Virus record (IMG/VR): IMGVR_UViG_3300025828_003399
Coordinates: 1-24,510 of that record
Direction: 5' to 3' (one strand)
Length of the DNA: 24,510 nucleotides
DNA from: a virus
Part shown: positions 14,013-21,316 of the stretch, one piece after another
Layout of the letters: each line of letters opens with the position of its first letter
Position numbering within the stretch: the first letter of the stretch is position 1
Translations under genes and position numbers: made by a program
Notes under the pieces: model-generated
What the model saw: only the letters and a program-made list of their open reading frames with translations
Databases searched by the model: none
Told to the model about the DNA's origin: nothing

Positions 14013-14794
14013 AAACTATTTTATTAAAAGGAGGTTTGGGTAATCAGCTTTATCAAATAGCTGCAATTAATTCTTATTGTAAAGATAATGATGAAGAGTT
14101 CTTTATTGATTATAGTGCAAGATTTGGGTGCGGTCAAGGCAAGCATCCTGTAATGTATAAAGATAATTTTTATAAGAATTTCAATACCGGTAAAATTGAA
14201 AAAGATTTTAAACTTTTACAAGAACCACAATTTACATACAACGAAATAGAAAAAACAGATGAAAACATTGTTTACGAAGGTTATTATCAGTCTCCCAAAT
14301 ACTTTGCAAAGTATAGAGATGAGCTTAATGATTGGTTTTGTTTTGATGAAGAAAAATATTCTCCTATAGAAAATAAAATTAATCAATTAAGAGAAAAAAC
14401 AGGTAAAAAGGTTGTTGGTGTGCATGTTAGAAGAGGTGACTATACTCACAACCCTGACATCCACCCCGCTATTCCTAAAAGCTTTTATGATAAAGCTAAA
14501 AACATGTTTAAAGATCATGTATTCATTTATGCTACAGATGATTTTGCTACTGTATCAAAAGAGTTTAAGTTTGATGAAAATAATATCTATGTAAACGGTG
14601 AAAGTGAATTAGAAGATTTCTATACTTTAAGTTGCTGTGATTCAATTATAATGGGTAATAGTACTTTTGCTGCTTGGTCAAGTTATCTTGGTAAAAAGAA
14701 AGAAAAGGTAATTGCTCCGGTACCTTGGTTTGGACCGAAAGGACCAGAATATAAAGATTTACTAGATGATAATTGGACTATTATAAAAACATGA
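14009..14794 (+). CDS. GT11-type (alpha-1,2-fucosyltransferase-like) glycosyltransferase
   Basis: The 261-residue protein opens with KGGLGNQLYQIA (7-18), the GT11 N-terminal motif GGLGNQMFQYA. Its central HVRRGDY at 139-145 is the GDP-fucose-binding HxRRxDY. Toward the C-terminus, CCDSIIMGNSTFAAWSSYLG is the third conserved GT11 block. Together these three motifs are diagnostic. The reaction is transfer of L-fucose from GDP-fucose in alpha-1,2 linkage. It overlaps both neighbours by 4 bases (ATGA). A GT10 and GT11 side by side point to a doubly fucosylated or related 6-deoxyhexose-bearing glycan. It is slightly short for bacterial GT11 enzymes of about 280-300 residues but seems complete. Confidence 0.9.
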   Translation: MKTILLKGGLGNQLYQIAAINSYCKDNDEEFFIDYSARFGCGQGKHPVMYKDNFYKNFNTGKIEKDFKLLQEPQFTYNEIEKTDENIVYEGYYQSPKYFAKYRDELNDWFCFDEEKYSPIENKINQLREKTGKKVVGVHVRRGDYTHNPDIHPAIPKSFYDKAKNMFKDHVFIYATDDFATVSKEFKFDENNIYVNGESELEDFYTLSCCDSIIMGNSTFAAWSSYLGKKKEKVIAPVPWFGPKGPEYKDLLDDNWTIIKT

Positions 14795-15600
14795 TATCAA
14801 TTAAATCTACATTCTGTATTTTTTATCAAAAAGATCATGATGATAGAGAACGTAATTTAAATATTCTACTTCATTATCTTTTAAAAAATTATACTGATTT
14901 AGAAATTATAGTACTTCAGCAATATATAGATAAAGAGCAAAGAGATAATCTTAAACCTTTACCTATCTTCAGTAATGAAAATATATTTCATCATAGATTA
15001 TTAGAAGATACTGAGTATTGGAATAAAATGACAGCATATAACTTTGGGTTAAAATATGCTTCATATGATACTATTTTCTTTAATGACGTTGATACTATTT
15101 TTAATCCTCAAGATATAGTTAAAGCTTACGATCTTATTAATAACGAAAATAAAATTCTTATTCCTTCTGGTCCTAATTTTATTGATGTAAAGGTACCATT
15201 AATAGATAAGTTTAAAGAAACTTTAGACTATAATACCTTTTTGAAAGAGTATCAAAATTTTCACGTTTATGAAAATGATCTTTTCAGACGTAATAACATG
15301 GGTGGCCCTGGTGGTGGGCTAGCTGGTAATAAAAACACATTTATTTCAATGAATGGATTTAACCCTAAATTCAAAGGTTGGGGTTTTGAAGATGATGAAA
15401 CCCGTGAAAGATTTGCTAAGTTTGGTAACCCGGTAAAATTTATCGATGATGGTCATCCTATCTTTCATATGGTACATGAAGGAGCAAAAAGAGGCACCGC
15501 AATGTGTAAATACATGGAAACAAATAGACAAGTTTTAGAAGAAATGAGAGCCATGTCTTATGAACAAATAAAGGAGTATAGTTTTTCATGGAAACTGTAA
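14791..15600 (+). CDS. GT-A glycosyltransferase, GT7C-like, paralogue of the gene at 12397
   Basis: ATG 14791 (ATGA overlap) is chosen over a TTG at 14773. The 269-residue product aligns by eye with the 12397 product along its length: FCIFYQKDHDDRERNLN at the N-terminus, D99-V-D101 in FFNDVDTIF, GGPGGGLAGNKNTFISMNGF, and GWGFEDDE with E200 and D201. The final FHMVHEGAKR parallels FHINHESAER in the paralogue. It is likely a metal-dependent galactosyltransferase-type enzyme with a related but distinct donor or acceptor. Duplication within one operon suggests two similar linkages in the glycan. Confidence 0.8.
   Translation: MISIKSTFCIFYQKDHDDRERNLNILLHYLLKNYTDLEIIVLQQYIDKEQRDNLKPLPIFSNENIFHHRLLEDTEYWNKMTAYNFGLKYASYDTIFFNDVDTIFNPQDIVKAYDLINNENKILIPSGPNFIDVKVPLIDKFKETLDYNTFLKEYQNFHVYENDLFRRNNMGGPGGGLAGNKNTFISMNGFNPKFKGWGFEDDETRERFAKFGNPVKFIDDGHPIFHMVHEGAKRGTAMCKYMETNRQVLEEMRAMSYEQIKEYSFSWKL
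15571..15576 (+). promoter_or_regulatory. Shine-Dalgarno-like AAGGAG
   Basis: AAGGAG lies 11 bases before the ATG at 15588, inside the end of the upstream gene. It is one of very few good Shine-Dalgarno matches here and supports 15588 as the start. Confidence 0.4.
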
Positions 15601-16280
15601 TCATATTACAACCAGCTGGTATAGGTGATATTTTTTATTGTTTAAAAATAGTTTACTATATATCATTTTACGACAGTAATATTAAAACAATCGAATGGCC
15701 TGTAGTAGATGAATTTTCCTATATTAAAGATTATGTAAAAATTCCAAAACTTAAATTTACTTCATTTAACGATTTTGAAGACCGAGATGATAATAAGCAA
15801 ATTTTAAATTTAAGAGATGCTGATGTAGGTAAACCGCAATACCTTAACAATACAATGCAAGCTAAGTATGATTTAGCAAATATAGATTCTAGTGATGCAT
15901 TAGATTATTTTGATTTTTTTAGAAATTATGAAAGAGAAGAAAAATTATACAACGAATTAAATCCTAATAATGAGGAATATATTTTAAGAAGTTGTAATGT
16001 AGGTTCCCCTCCTAATTTTTCACCAAGACATATTAATATTGAAACTAATAAAAAAATTATCGATGTAAAAGTATTACCTAACTATAACTTATTTGATTGG
16101 TGTAAGGTATTAGAAAATGCATCCGAAATTTATATGGTTGATACTTCGTTTATGTATTTGATGGAAAAACTTGACCTTAAAGCATCCAAATTTAAATTAT
16201 ATAGTAGGTTTAATCCTGCTAACTTTAATGTAATTAAACATATTCCTAAAAATGTAAAATGGGAATTAACTGAATGGTAA
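15588..16280 (+). CDS. Small GT9-like glycosyltransferase
   Basis: The 230-residue protein begins with IILQPAGIGDIFYCLK (5-20), the GT9 donor loop GxGD, and has a later MVDTSFMYLMEKL with D185-T186-S187, a degenerate form of the GT9 DxSG/xxH nucleotide-sugar motif. In contrast to the gene at 5462, the usual Gly and His after D-T/S are missing, and the protein is about 100 residues shorter than typical members. It may therefore be an altered, accessory or inactive GT-B protein. It overlaps the upstream gene by 13 bases, with an AAGGAG in reach, and is followed by one intergenic base. Fold assignment is moderate; activity is uncertain. Confidence 0.6.
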   Translation: METVIILQPAGIGDIFYCLKIVYYISFYDSNIKTIEWPVVDEFSYIKDYVKIPKLKFTSFNDFEDRDDNKQILNLRDADVGKPQYLNNTMQAKYDLANIDSSDALDYFDFFRNYEREEKLYNELNPNNEEYILRSCNVGSPPNFSPRHINIETNKKIIDVKVLPNYNLFDWCKVLENASEIYMVDTSFMYLMEKLDLKASKFKLYSRFNPANFNVIKHIPKNVKWELTEW

Positions 16281-16281
16281 A

Positions 16282-16917
16282 ATGGGTAATTTAAGAATTT
16301 TTAATTTAAATGAACTAACACAACTTAATAAAGCTTCTGTGTTTATTGAAACCGGTACTTTATATGGAGATGGAATTGTTCAAGCATTAAGATATGACTT
16401 TGATAGAATTATATCCATAGAAATAGAACCAACGGTAGCAGAAAAAGCTAGACATAGATTTAGGAATGAATCTAGAGTAGAAATAATTACCGGTCATTCA
16501 ACTTCTGTATTAGAGGAAATTTTACCTACTATTGATAGTAATATTTTATTTTGGTTAGATGCACATTTTCCTGGTGCAGATGCTGAATTGAAATCATATG
16601 ATGAAATTAAAAAATTAGATTTTAATTTAAATTTACCTTTAGAAGATGAAATTAATTTAATATCAAAAAGGTTAGGTAAGTATAAAGATGTTTTGATTTG
16701 TGATGACTTATGGGTTTATGAATCATTAAAGGATGGAGGAGACAAAAAGAGACCTTCGTTTGATGAGCATTGTAAAGCTCACGGTCATAACATAACTTTA
16801 GATGATATTAACCCTGATGGAAAAGATCTTTCAATGTTATATGAAACTTTTGGCAAGACCCACGACTTTAGAAAGGTCTATAGAGATCAAGGATATGTAA
16901 TAGTATACCCATTATGA
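16282..16917 (+). CDS. Class I SAM-dependent methyltransferase in the glycan operon
   Basis: The 211-residue protein has a Rossmann methyltransferase core: motif I is FIETGTLYGDG (21-31), the acidic strand-2 end is IISIEIEP (43-50), and ITGHSTSVLEEI (69-80) and ILFWLDAHFPG (88-98), with D93 and H95, follow. The LDAHFPG element is shared with methyltransferases found in LPS and O-antigen clusters. The likely role is O- or N-methylation of a sugar in the glycan assembled by its neighbours. It lies between glycosyltransferase genes, with a 1-base gap before and a 4-base overlap after. There is no signal peptide. Fold is well supported; the acceptor is inferred from context. Confidence 0.75.
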   Translation: MGNLRIFNLNELTQLNKASVFIETGTLYGDGIVQALRYDFDRIISIEIEPTVAEKARHRFRNESRVEIITGHSTSVLEEILPTIDSNILFWLDAHFPGADAELKSYDEIKKLDFNLNLPLEDEINLISKRLGKYKDVLICDDLWVYESLKDGGDKKRPSFDEHCKAHGHNITLDDINPDGKDLSMLYETFGKTHDFRKVYRDQGYVIVYPL

Positions 16918-17717
16918 TAGTACATAACAATTTAGATAAAAATTATTGGGAAGATCCTTTAAGATATTGGGATTTTGAACAATATAAAGATTTGGTTTCT
17001 GATGATATTCATGTTTACATTGGATGTGATTGGGACGCAATGAAAAATTCAAATGTAAGTGGTAAAAAGATTTGCTGTCATTTTGAAGAGGTATATGATG
17101 ATCTTGATGGTACGGAAACTCTTATAGCTCCATATTGTGATGAAATGCTCACTATTAGTAAAACAGCTGCTGAAAAGAAACCTAATAGAAAATATGTTTA
17201 CTTTCCTTTGAACGAAAAATATTTACCAGAAAAGATTTTAGCTCCATCAGAAAAAATTTATGATGCCTGTTATACTGGTAATCACAATAATACACCCCCG
17301 GTACCTGAAATCTTCAACACTTTAGGAGGTATGAGTTACGGTAAGTATGTGTTAGCTTCTTTTTCTAGAGGTACACATACTAATGTTACATATAAACAAA
17401 AATTGCAGTTGATAAGCGAGTCCAAGGTAACCGTAACTCATAACTCCACCCGAGCTTATGCTCAGTTAAAGAGTAGATCATTTGAAGCAGCATTTAATAA
17501 GAGTTTAATATTATGTTGCGAAAAATTTAGTAACTATATGGAACCTTGGTTTGTAAAGGGTGAACATTTTGTTACTTTTGAGGAAGGTAAATTAAAAGAA
17601 CGTTTAGACGAAATTTTAAACAACTATGAGTCTTATCATGATATGGTAGAAAAGACTTATGATTTAGCTATTAATAACTATACAGTTAAAAACTTTATTC
17701 TAGATTTTATATGTTAA
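16914..17717 (+). CDS. CgeB/group 1-type glycosyltransferase
   Basis: The 267-residue protein has a divergent N-terminal half and a C-terminal half typical of the Glyco_trans_1_2 (CgeB-like) domain. LKSRSFEAAFNKSLILCCE (185-203), including E191 after the R-x-F turn, is followed by WFVKGEHFVTFEEGKLKERL and a terminal helix with YDLAINNYTVKNF. The pattern R-x-FE-x(5)-G/K-x4 ... f-x2-GE-x-v-x-f corresponds to the donor-binding end of GT-B enzymes. It is shorter than most GT4 enzymes, so the acceptor half is compact. Its 4-base overlap upstream and 7-base overlap downstream place it firmly in the operon. Substrates are unknown. Confidence 0.7.
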   Translation: MIVHNNLDKNYWEDPLRYWDFEQYKDLVSDDIHVYIGCDWDAMKNSNVSGKKICCHFEEVYDDLDGTETLIAPYCDEMLTISKTAAEKKPNRKYVYFPLNEKYLPEKILAPSEKIYDACYTGNHNNTPPVPEIFNTLGGMSYGKYVLASFSRGTHTNVTYKQKLQLISESKVTVTHNSTRAYAQLKSRSFEAAFNKSLILCCEKFSNYMEPWFVKGEHFVTFEEGKLKERLDEILNNYESYHDMVEKTYDLAINNYTVKNFILDFIC

Positions 17718-18652
17718 GCATTGTAACAACAACTATTAACGAGCCTACTGAAGCAACTAAAAGGTATGCTAAATTAGCTCTCAATAATGATTGGACTTTT
17801 TATGTAGTAGGAGACACTAAAACACCTCATAAGCTTTACGAGGATATGGCTGGTGTTACTTACCTTCACCCAGACTATCAGGAAAAGAAATATAAAGAAC
17901 TAAGCGATAGTATTGGATGGAGATCTATTCAGAGGAGAAATATTGGTTTTGTTGAAGCTTATAAAGAAAGCAATAATAAAGTTATTGCTACTATTGATGA
18001 TGATAATATACCATATGATGATTGGGGATCCGATATAAAGGTCAACACAAAAGTAAACGTTAACCATTATAGAGGTAACACTTATGTTTTTGATCCTATT
18101 TCACCTACTTCTTATCATGATAAAATTTGGCATAGAGGTTTCCCTTTAGATTATGTACCTGAAAGAAAGAAAGCTATTTTACTTCAAGATAAAGAAGTAG
18201 AGGTTAAAGTACAAGCTGATTTTTGGAATGGAGATCCTGATATTGACGCAATGGCAAGACTAACAGTAAAGCCTTATTGCGATTTTAATTCTGAAAAAGG
18301 ATTGTTCCCTTTTACTAGCGAAAATATTCACCCTTTCAATTCTCAAAATACATTTTTATCTAGAGATGTTATACCTCATTATGCTGTTTGGCCTCATGTA
18401 GGTAGAATGGATGATATTTGGGGTGGGTATTACCTTCAAACCAAAATAAAACCTAATCAAGTTATATTTGATAAAGCATCAGTTTATCAAAATAGGAATG
18501 AGCAAGATTTAATTACTAATTTAGAAAAAGAAATTATAGGTTATAGAAATACTTTATCGTGGGTGTTAAATTGTTGCACTCTTAATAGTGATTTAATACC
18601 AGATGAAACTAAAAAATTCTTAGACATTTATTTTAATGAATTTAGTAAATGA
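17711..18652 (+). CDS. STELLO/DUF288-like glycosyltransferase
   Basis: The 313-residue protein starts SIVTTTINEPTEATKRYAKL (3-22) and has VVGDTKTPHKLYE, VTYLHPDYQ, IQRRNIGFVEAYK and the acidic D96-D97-D98-N99 (ATIDDDNIP). This order (TTIN-pT, VGDxkTP, YL, Q, RRNIG, DDDN) is the signature of the DUF288/STELLO GT-A family, where DDDN is the presumed metal/nucleotide-sugar site. Family members occur in plants, nematodes and scattered bacteria and phages; their reactions are poorly defined. The C-terminal half (WPHVGRMDDIWGGYYLQ) is likely the acceptor-side motif. It is the last glycan gene, overlapping pyrophosphatase by 17 bases. Confidence 0.72.
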   Translation: MLSIVTTTINEPTEATKRYAKLALNNDWTFYVVGDTKTPHKLYEDMAGVTYLHPDYQEKKYKELSDSIGWRSIQRRNIGFVEAYKESNNKVIATIDDDNIPYDDWGSDIKVNTKVNVNHYRGNTYVFDPISPTSYHDKIWHRGFPLDYVPERKKAILLQDKEVEVKVQADFWNGDPDIDAMARLTVKPYCDFNSEKGLFPFTSENIHPFNSQNTFLSRDVIPHYAVWPHVGRMDDIWGGYYLQTKIKPNQVIFDKASVYQNRNEQDLITNLEKEIIGYRNTLSWVLNCCTLNSDLIPDETKKFLDIYFNEFSK

Positions 18653-19157
18653 TATTCCAATAGGTATAGATGCTCCTTTAAGGATAAATGCTATAATTGA
18701 AGTTGAAAAGGATACTAATGCCAAGTATGAGTATGATGAACAATTAGGTATCTTTAAACTTAGCAGATGTCTTTACAGTAGTATGAGATACACCTGTTCA
18801 TATGGATTTGTCCCTCAAACTTTAGCTTTAGATAATGACCCTCTTGATGTTTGTGTTTATAATAACGTGCCTATCAAAACTGGTACTCTAGTAGAAGTTT
18901 ATCCAATAGCTGTTTTAGATATGGATGATAATGGTGATAAAGATTATAAGATTATTACAGTACCTGTTTCTCACGTAAAAGATTATCGTTCTCTTAAAGA
19001 TTTAGACCCACATTGGGTTTCAACTACATTCAATTTCTTTTCTCATTATAAAGACCTAGAAGATAAAGATGTGAAAATTAATGGATGGTTGGGTAAATCT
19101 GAAGCAAAAAAAATTATAAATGCCGCTCATAAACGTTGGTCTTCTTTGCAGAGGTGA
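18636..19157 (+). CDS. ppa: Inorganic pyrophosphatase, family I
   Basis: The 173-residue family I soluble PPase contains the signature D-N-D-P-L-D-V at 66-72. It also has conserved equivalents of the E. coli residues: E22, K30, E32 (AKYEYD), R44, Y56 (CSYGFVP), D66, D68, D71, the D95-D103 cluster (DMDDNGDKD), and a terminal FFSHYKDLE with Tyr/Lys. It splits PPi to phosphate using Mg2+, pulling DNA synthesis and NDP-sugar formation forward. Its start lies 17 bases inside the preceding glycosyltransferase gene. It sits between the glycan operon and replication genes, so it could serve either. All catalytic residues are present, so activity is expected. Confidence 0.95.
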   Translation: MNLVNDIPIGIDAPLRINAIIEVEKDTNAKYEYDEQLGIFKLSRCLYSSMRYTCSYGFVPQTLALDNDPLDVCVYNNVPIKTGTLVEVYPIAVLDMDDNGDKDYKIITVPVSHVKDYRSLKDLDPHWVSTTFNFFSHYKDLEDKDVKINGWLGKSEAKKIINAAHKRWSSLQR

Positions 19158-19163
19158 TATAAT
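19158..19163 (+). promoter_or_regulatory. Candidate -10 box TATAAT before the DUF366 gene
   Basis: A perfect TATAAT ends 6 bases before the ATG at 19170, in the short gap after ppa. No good -35 is seen at 15-18 bases. It may be a secondary promoter giving a leaderless transcript for the replication genes. Confidence 0.33.
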
Positions 19164-19169
19164 AACTAT

Positions 19170-19760
19170 ATGTTTAATGTAGAAAAATATGACGGTAATC
19201 TTCTTCATAGCAGATTTGCATATAAGTTTTTCAAAGATAAAGTATTACCTATTGGTAATCTAATATCATTTAGAGCTCCTATGGAAGTACTTGCTGATGG
19301 AATGATCGATCAGGAAGATGTAGATAAGCAAGAATTTATCTGGAGTGATGACTCAATTAACTTTCTATGGGAGATTCCTATCCTAGACAACCCTTTCGGT
19401 GCAGTAGCATATCAAAGACTATTCAATACTTGTATTGCTAATATTCTAGCTAAGCCTGAATATCTAAATTGCCCTATCTATATGGATGGTGATGATATTA
19501 TGGTACAGAAAGAATTCACTCAAGGCGGTGTAAAGCAGCAAGAAGGTAAAGTGAGTGTTAGTATTACATATGTTAAAGATGGCGTTGCCCTTGGTCATAC
19601 CGGTATCAATGTGGTAGCTGGTAAGAAAGCTCCTGCGTTTGCATTTAGTACTAATTTTACTAATGAGCAAGTGAATAATTTCTGTAGTGAAGTAAACAAA
19701 GCATTCTATGAGTTGAATGATGATATGTTCGTTGCTACGTCTAAAGTTATCATTAAGTAA
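19170..19760 (+). CDS. DUF366-family protein
   Basis: The 196-residue protein matches my recollection of DUF366 along its length: YDGNLLHSRFAYKFF (8-22), ISFRAPMEV (32-40), MIDQEDVDKQEFI (45-57), then MDGDDIMV (104-111), KVSVSITYVKDG and GHTGINV. Family members are found mostly in archaea and some bacteria, and the function is unknown; the conserved D-G, E-D and D-D-I/L positions look catalytic or metal-binding. It lies 12 bases after ppa and 5 bases before the clamp-loader gene, in a replication neighbourhood, which suggests a role in nucleic acid or nucleotide metabolism. That link is only by position. The ORF is intact. Confidence 0.7.
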   Translation: MFNVEKYDGNLLHSRFAYKFFKDKVLPIGNLISFRAPMEVLADGMIDQEDVDKQEFIWSDDSINFLWEIPILDNPFGAVAYQRLFNTCIANILAKPEYLNCPIYMDGDDIMVQKEFTQGGVKQQEGKVSVSITYVKDGVALGHTGINVVAGKKAPAFAFSTNFTNEQVNNFCSEVNKAFYELNDDMFVATSKVIIK

Positions 19761-19765
19761 TTGTA

Positions 19766-20167
19766 ATGCTCAATATCTTTGAAATTCTAAATGATATAAT
19801 TGTTACTAAGAAAGGTAACCTTTTGGATAACGTTGAGGATGAAGATCAGTTTCTTCCTTATATTGTTTGTAGATGGTTGAGTATGTATTCTCCTGAATAT
19901 GCTCAGATTATAAATGAAACTACTAACAAACATTATAACGTATTTGATACGAAAAGAGAATGGTATGATTACCTGATTAAAATATTACCAAAAGGTTCAC
20001 CTGGACGTATTCATTATATCAAGAAAGAGAAAAGAAAGGATATCAATAACTTCGATGAGATAGTAAAGTTTCTAGCTAAACGGTTTGAAATATCTAGACG
20101 TGAAGTAGAACAATATCTCGACTCAGGTAAAATAGATGTAACTAAAATTAAATCAGCATTGAAATAA
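19766..20167 (+). CDS. 62: Sliding-clamp loader small subunit, gp62-like
   Basis: The 133-residue protein matches the short gp62-type clamp-loader subunit of marine T4-like phages. It has a helical N-terminus (MLNIFEILNDIIVTKKGNLL), then EDQFLPYIVCRWLSMYSP (26-43), NETTNKHYNVFDTKREWYDYL, a basic PGRIHYIKKEKR (78-89), and a C-terminal helical pair EIVKFLAKRFEISRREVEQYL. In T4, gp62 with four gp44 subunits loads the gp45 clamp at primer ends; gp62 itself has no ATPase site, and none is seen here. T4 gp62 is 187 residues, so this is a compact version. Genes 44 and 45 are not in the window. It follows the DUF366 gene by 5 bases. Confidence 0.75.
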   Translation: MLNIFEILNDIIVTKKGNLLDNVEDEDQFLPYIVCRWLSMYSPEYAQIINETTNKHYNVFDTKREWYDYLIKILPKGSPGRIHYIKKEKRKDINNFDEIVKFLAKRFEISRREVEQYLDSGKIDVTKIKSALK

Positions 20168-20191
20168 TATGTAAGGCTAATAAGTCTTTAC

Positions 20192-20602
20192 ATGTCTCAG
20201 GCAGAAAAAAGTATTGACTTATTAGCTCCTAAAAAGAGTTTAATTGACTTATCAGACCCCACTCAAGGATTTGATTCAACCTTGATGGGGTATTCCCTTT
20301 CTACATTGATGGAAGATGTTATCCTTGTTCGTTATGTTGACTCTAACGAAGACGGTACAGCTATCCTTCGTAACGGTATTATGATTCCAATTAACGCTGA
20401 TACTAAAGCATGGCGTATTGGAGAAGTATTACTTAAAGGTACTAAATGTGAATATGTTAATGTTGGTGACCATGTTATGTTTCCAAACAATCTTGGCATT
20501 CCTATTAATAACATCGACGTAGACGGTATTGGTAAGGTAAAGAAAGGGTTGTTCTTAAACGAAGCTAGAATTTTCGGCATTGTAAAGCCTAATGAAGGTT
20601 AG
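20192..20602 (+). CDS. 31: GroES/gp31-like head-assembly co-chaperonin
   Basis: The 136-residue protein has a GroES-type barrel: LMEDVILVRYVD (37-48), a loop with the ILRNGIMIP hydrophobic tripeptide that would contact GroEL (58-66), AWRIGEVLLKG, and YVNVGDHVMFPNNLGIPI. T4 gp31 replaces host GroES to fold the major capsid protein gp23 inside GroEL. This protein adds about 35 residues at the N-terminus relative to GroES (MSQAEKSIDLLAPKK ...), which may be specific to the phage version. The start codon is preceded by ATAAGT at 6 bases, the same arrangement seen before the gene at 10471. It overlaps the next gene by 11 bases. The co-chaperonin call is strong; equivalence to gp31 is inferred. Confidence 0.85.
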   Translation: MSQAEKSIDLLAPKKSLIDLSDPTQGFDSTLMGYSLSTLMEDVILVRYVDSNEDGTAILRNGIMIPINADTKAWRIGEVLLKGTKCEYVNVGDHVMFPNNLGIPINNIDVDGIGKVKKGLFLNEARIFGIVKPNEG

Positions 20603-20972
20603 TAGAGGACAACTTATAAACATTCTTAAAAACAATGTCTGTGAAGTAAAATTTGCAAGACGTGTTATTAAGACTGGTGCACCTCCTACACGTCGTATGT
20701 TGTGTACAAATAGTTTTACTCTCTTGAATAGCGAGAACGGTAGGTTAACTCTAAACTATAGACCTACCACTCGTTTACCTGATTATGACCCAACTATAAA
20801 AAATTTAATTATTGTATGGGATATATTCATGCAAAATTATAGACAAATTAATTGTACTAATGGTGTAGAATTAATTAGAACGATTCCTGCTAATGAGGAA
20901 TTTTGGAAATATTTTACTGAAAACCTACAAACTTTAACACCACAAGAAAAACTAAATTTTCAAAATACATGA
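20592..20972 (+). CDS. WYL_2/DUF2693-like Sm-fold phage protein
   Basis: The 126-residue protein begins SRGQLINILKNNVCEVKFAR (4-23), then RRMLCTNSFTLL, and ends its core with NLIIVWDIFMQNYRQINCTNGVELI (71-95). This resembles the Sm-like WYL_2 (DUF2693) phage proteins: L-x-G/N-x-C-E-V-x-F ... R-x-M-x-CT ... VWD-x4-x-Y/W-R-x-I. Those proteins are small and of unknown molecular role, possibly nucleic-acid binding. It overlaps the co-chaperonin gene by 11 bases and the next by 4. There is no membrane segment. Confidence 0.65.
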   Translation: MKVSRGQLINILKNNVCEVKFARRVIKTGAPPTRRMLCTNSFTLLNSENGRLTLNYRPTTRLPDYDPTIKNLIIVWDIFMQNYRQINCTNGVELIRTIPANEEFWKYFTENLQTLTPQEKLNFQNT

Positions 20973-21316
20973 TTGTTAAAGTTATAGATGAAATAGAAAA
21001 TAATTTTAAAGATTTTTTTCTTAATAATGTTAATTTTGTAATTAATGAAAAAATTATTAAGAAAGGCAAACTTATTAATCTATCAGTAAAGGATTTTTTT
21101 ATTATATTTCAATTAGAAATACCTAAAGGTGGTATTAAAACTTTTGAGATACCTTACCCCTTTGGAATTGAAAATAAAAAGTCGTTTGTTAATTTTGATT
21201 ACAGGCTTTGTACGTTAACTCAAAACGATACTTATAAATTTGTTAAAGCAAGAAATTTTAAACCAAAAAAGAACTCAAAATTTTATGATGTTCAAATGAT
21301 AATGAAAATAGTATGA
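20969..21316 (+). CDS. Small protein of unknown function
   Basis: The 115-residue protein is rich in Lys, Phe, Ile and Asn (VNFVINEKIIKKGKLINLSV, FFIIFQLEIPKGGIKTFEIP). The pattern suggests a compact beta-rich cytosolic domain; no known motif or Cys cluster is seen. It is in a tightly overlapping run of genes (4 bases on both sides), which supports real translation. I do not recognise it. Confidence 0.55.
   Translation: MIVKVIDEIENNFKDFFLNNVNFVINEKIIKKGKLINLSVKDFFIIFQLEIPKGGIKTFEIPYPFGIENKKSFVNFDYRLCTLTQNDTYKFVKARNFKPKKNSKFYDVQMIMKIV

Noticed and set aside
14773-14775. TTG 14773 as start of the second GT7C-like gene
   Set aside because: TTG is rare as a start here, and ATG 14791 aligns with the N-terminus of the paralogue and forms an ATGA overlap.
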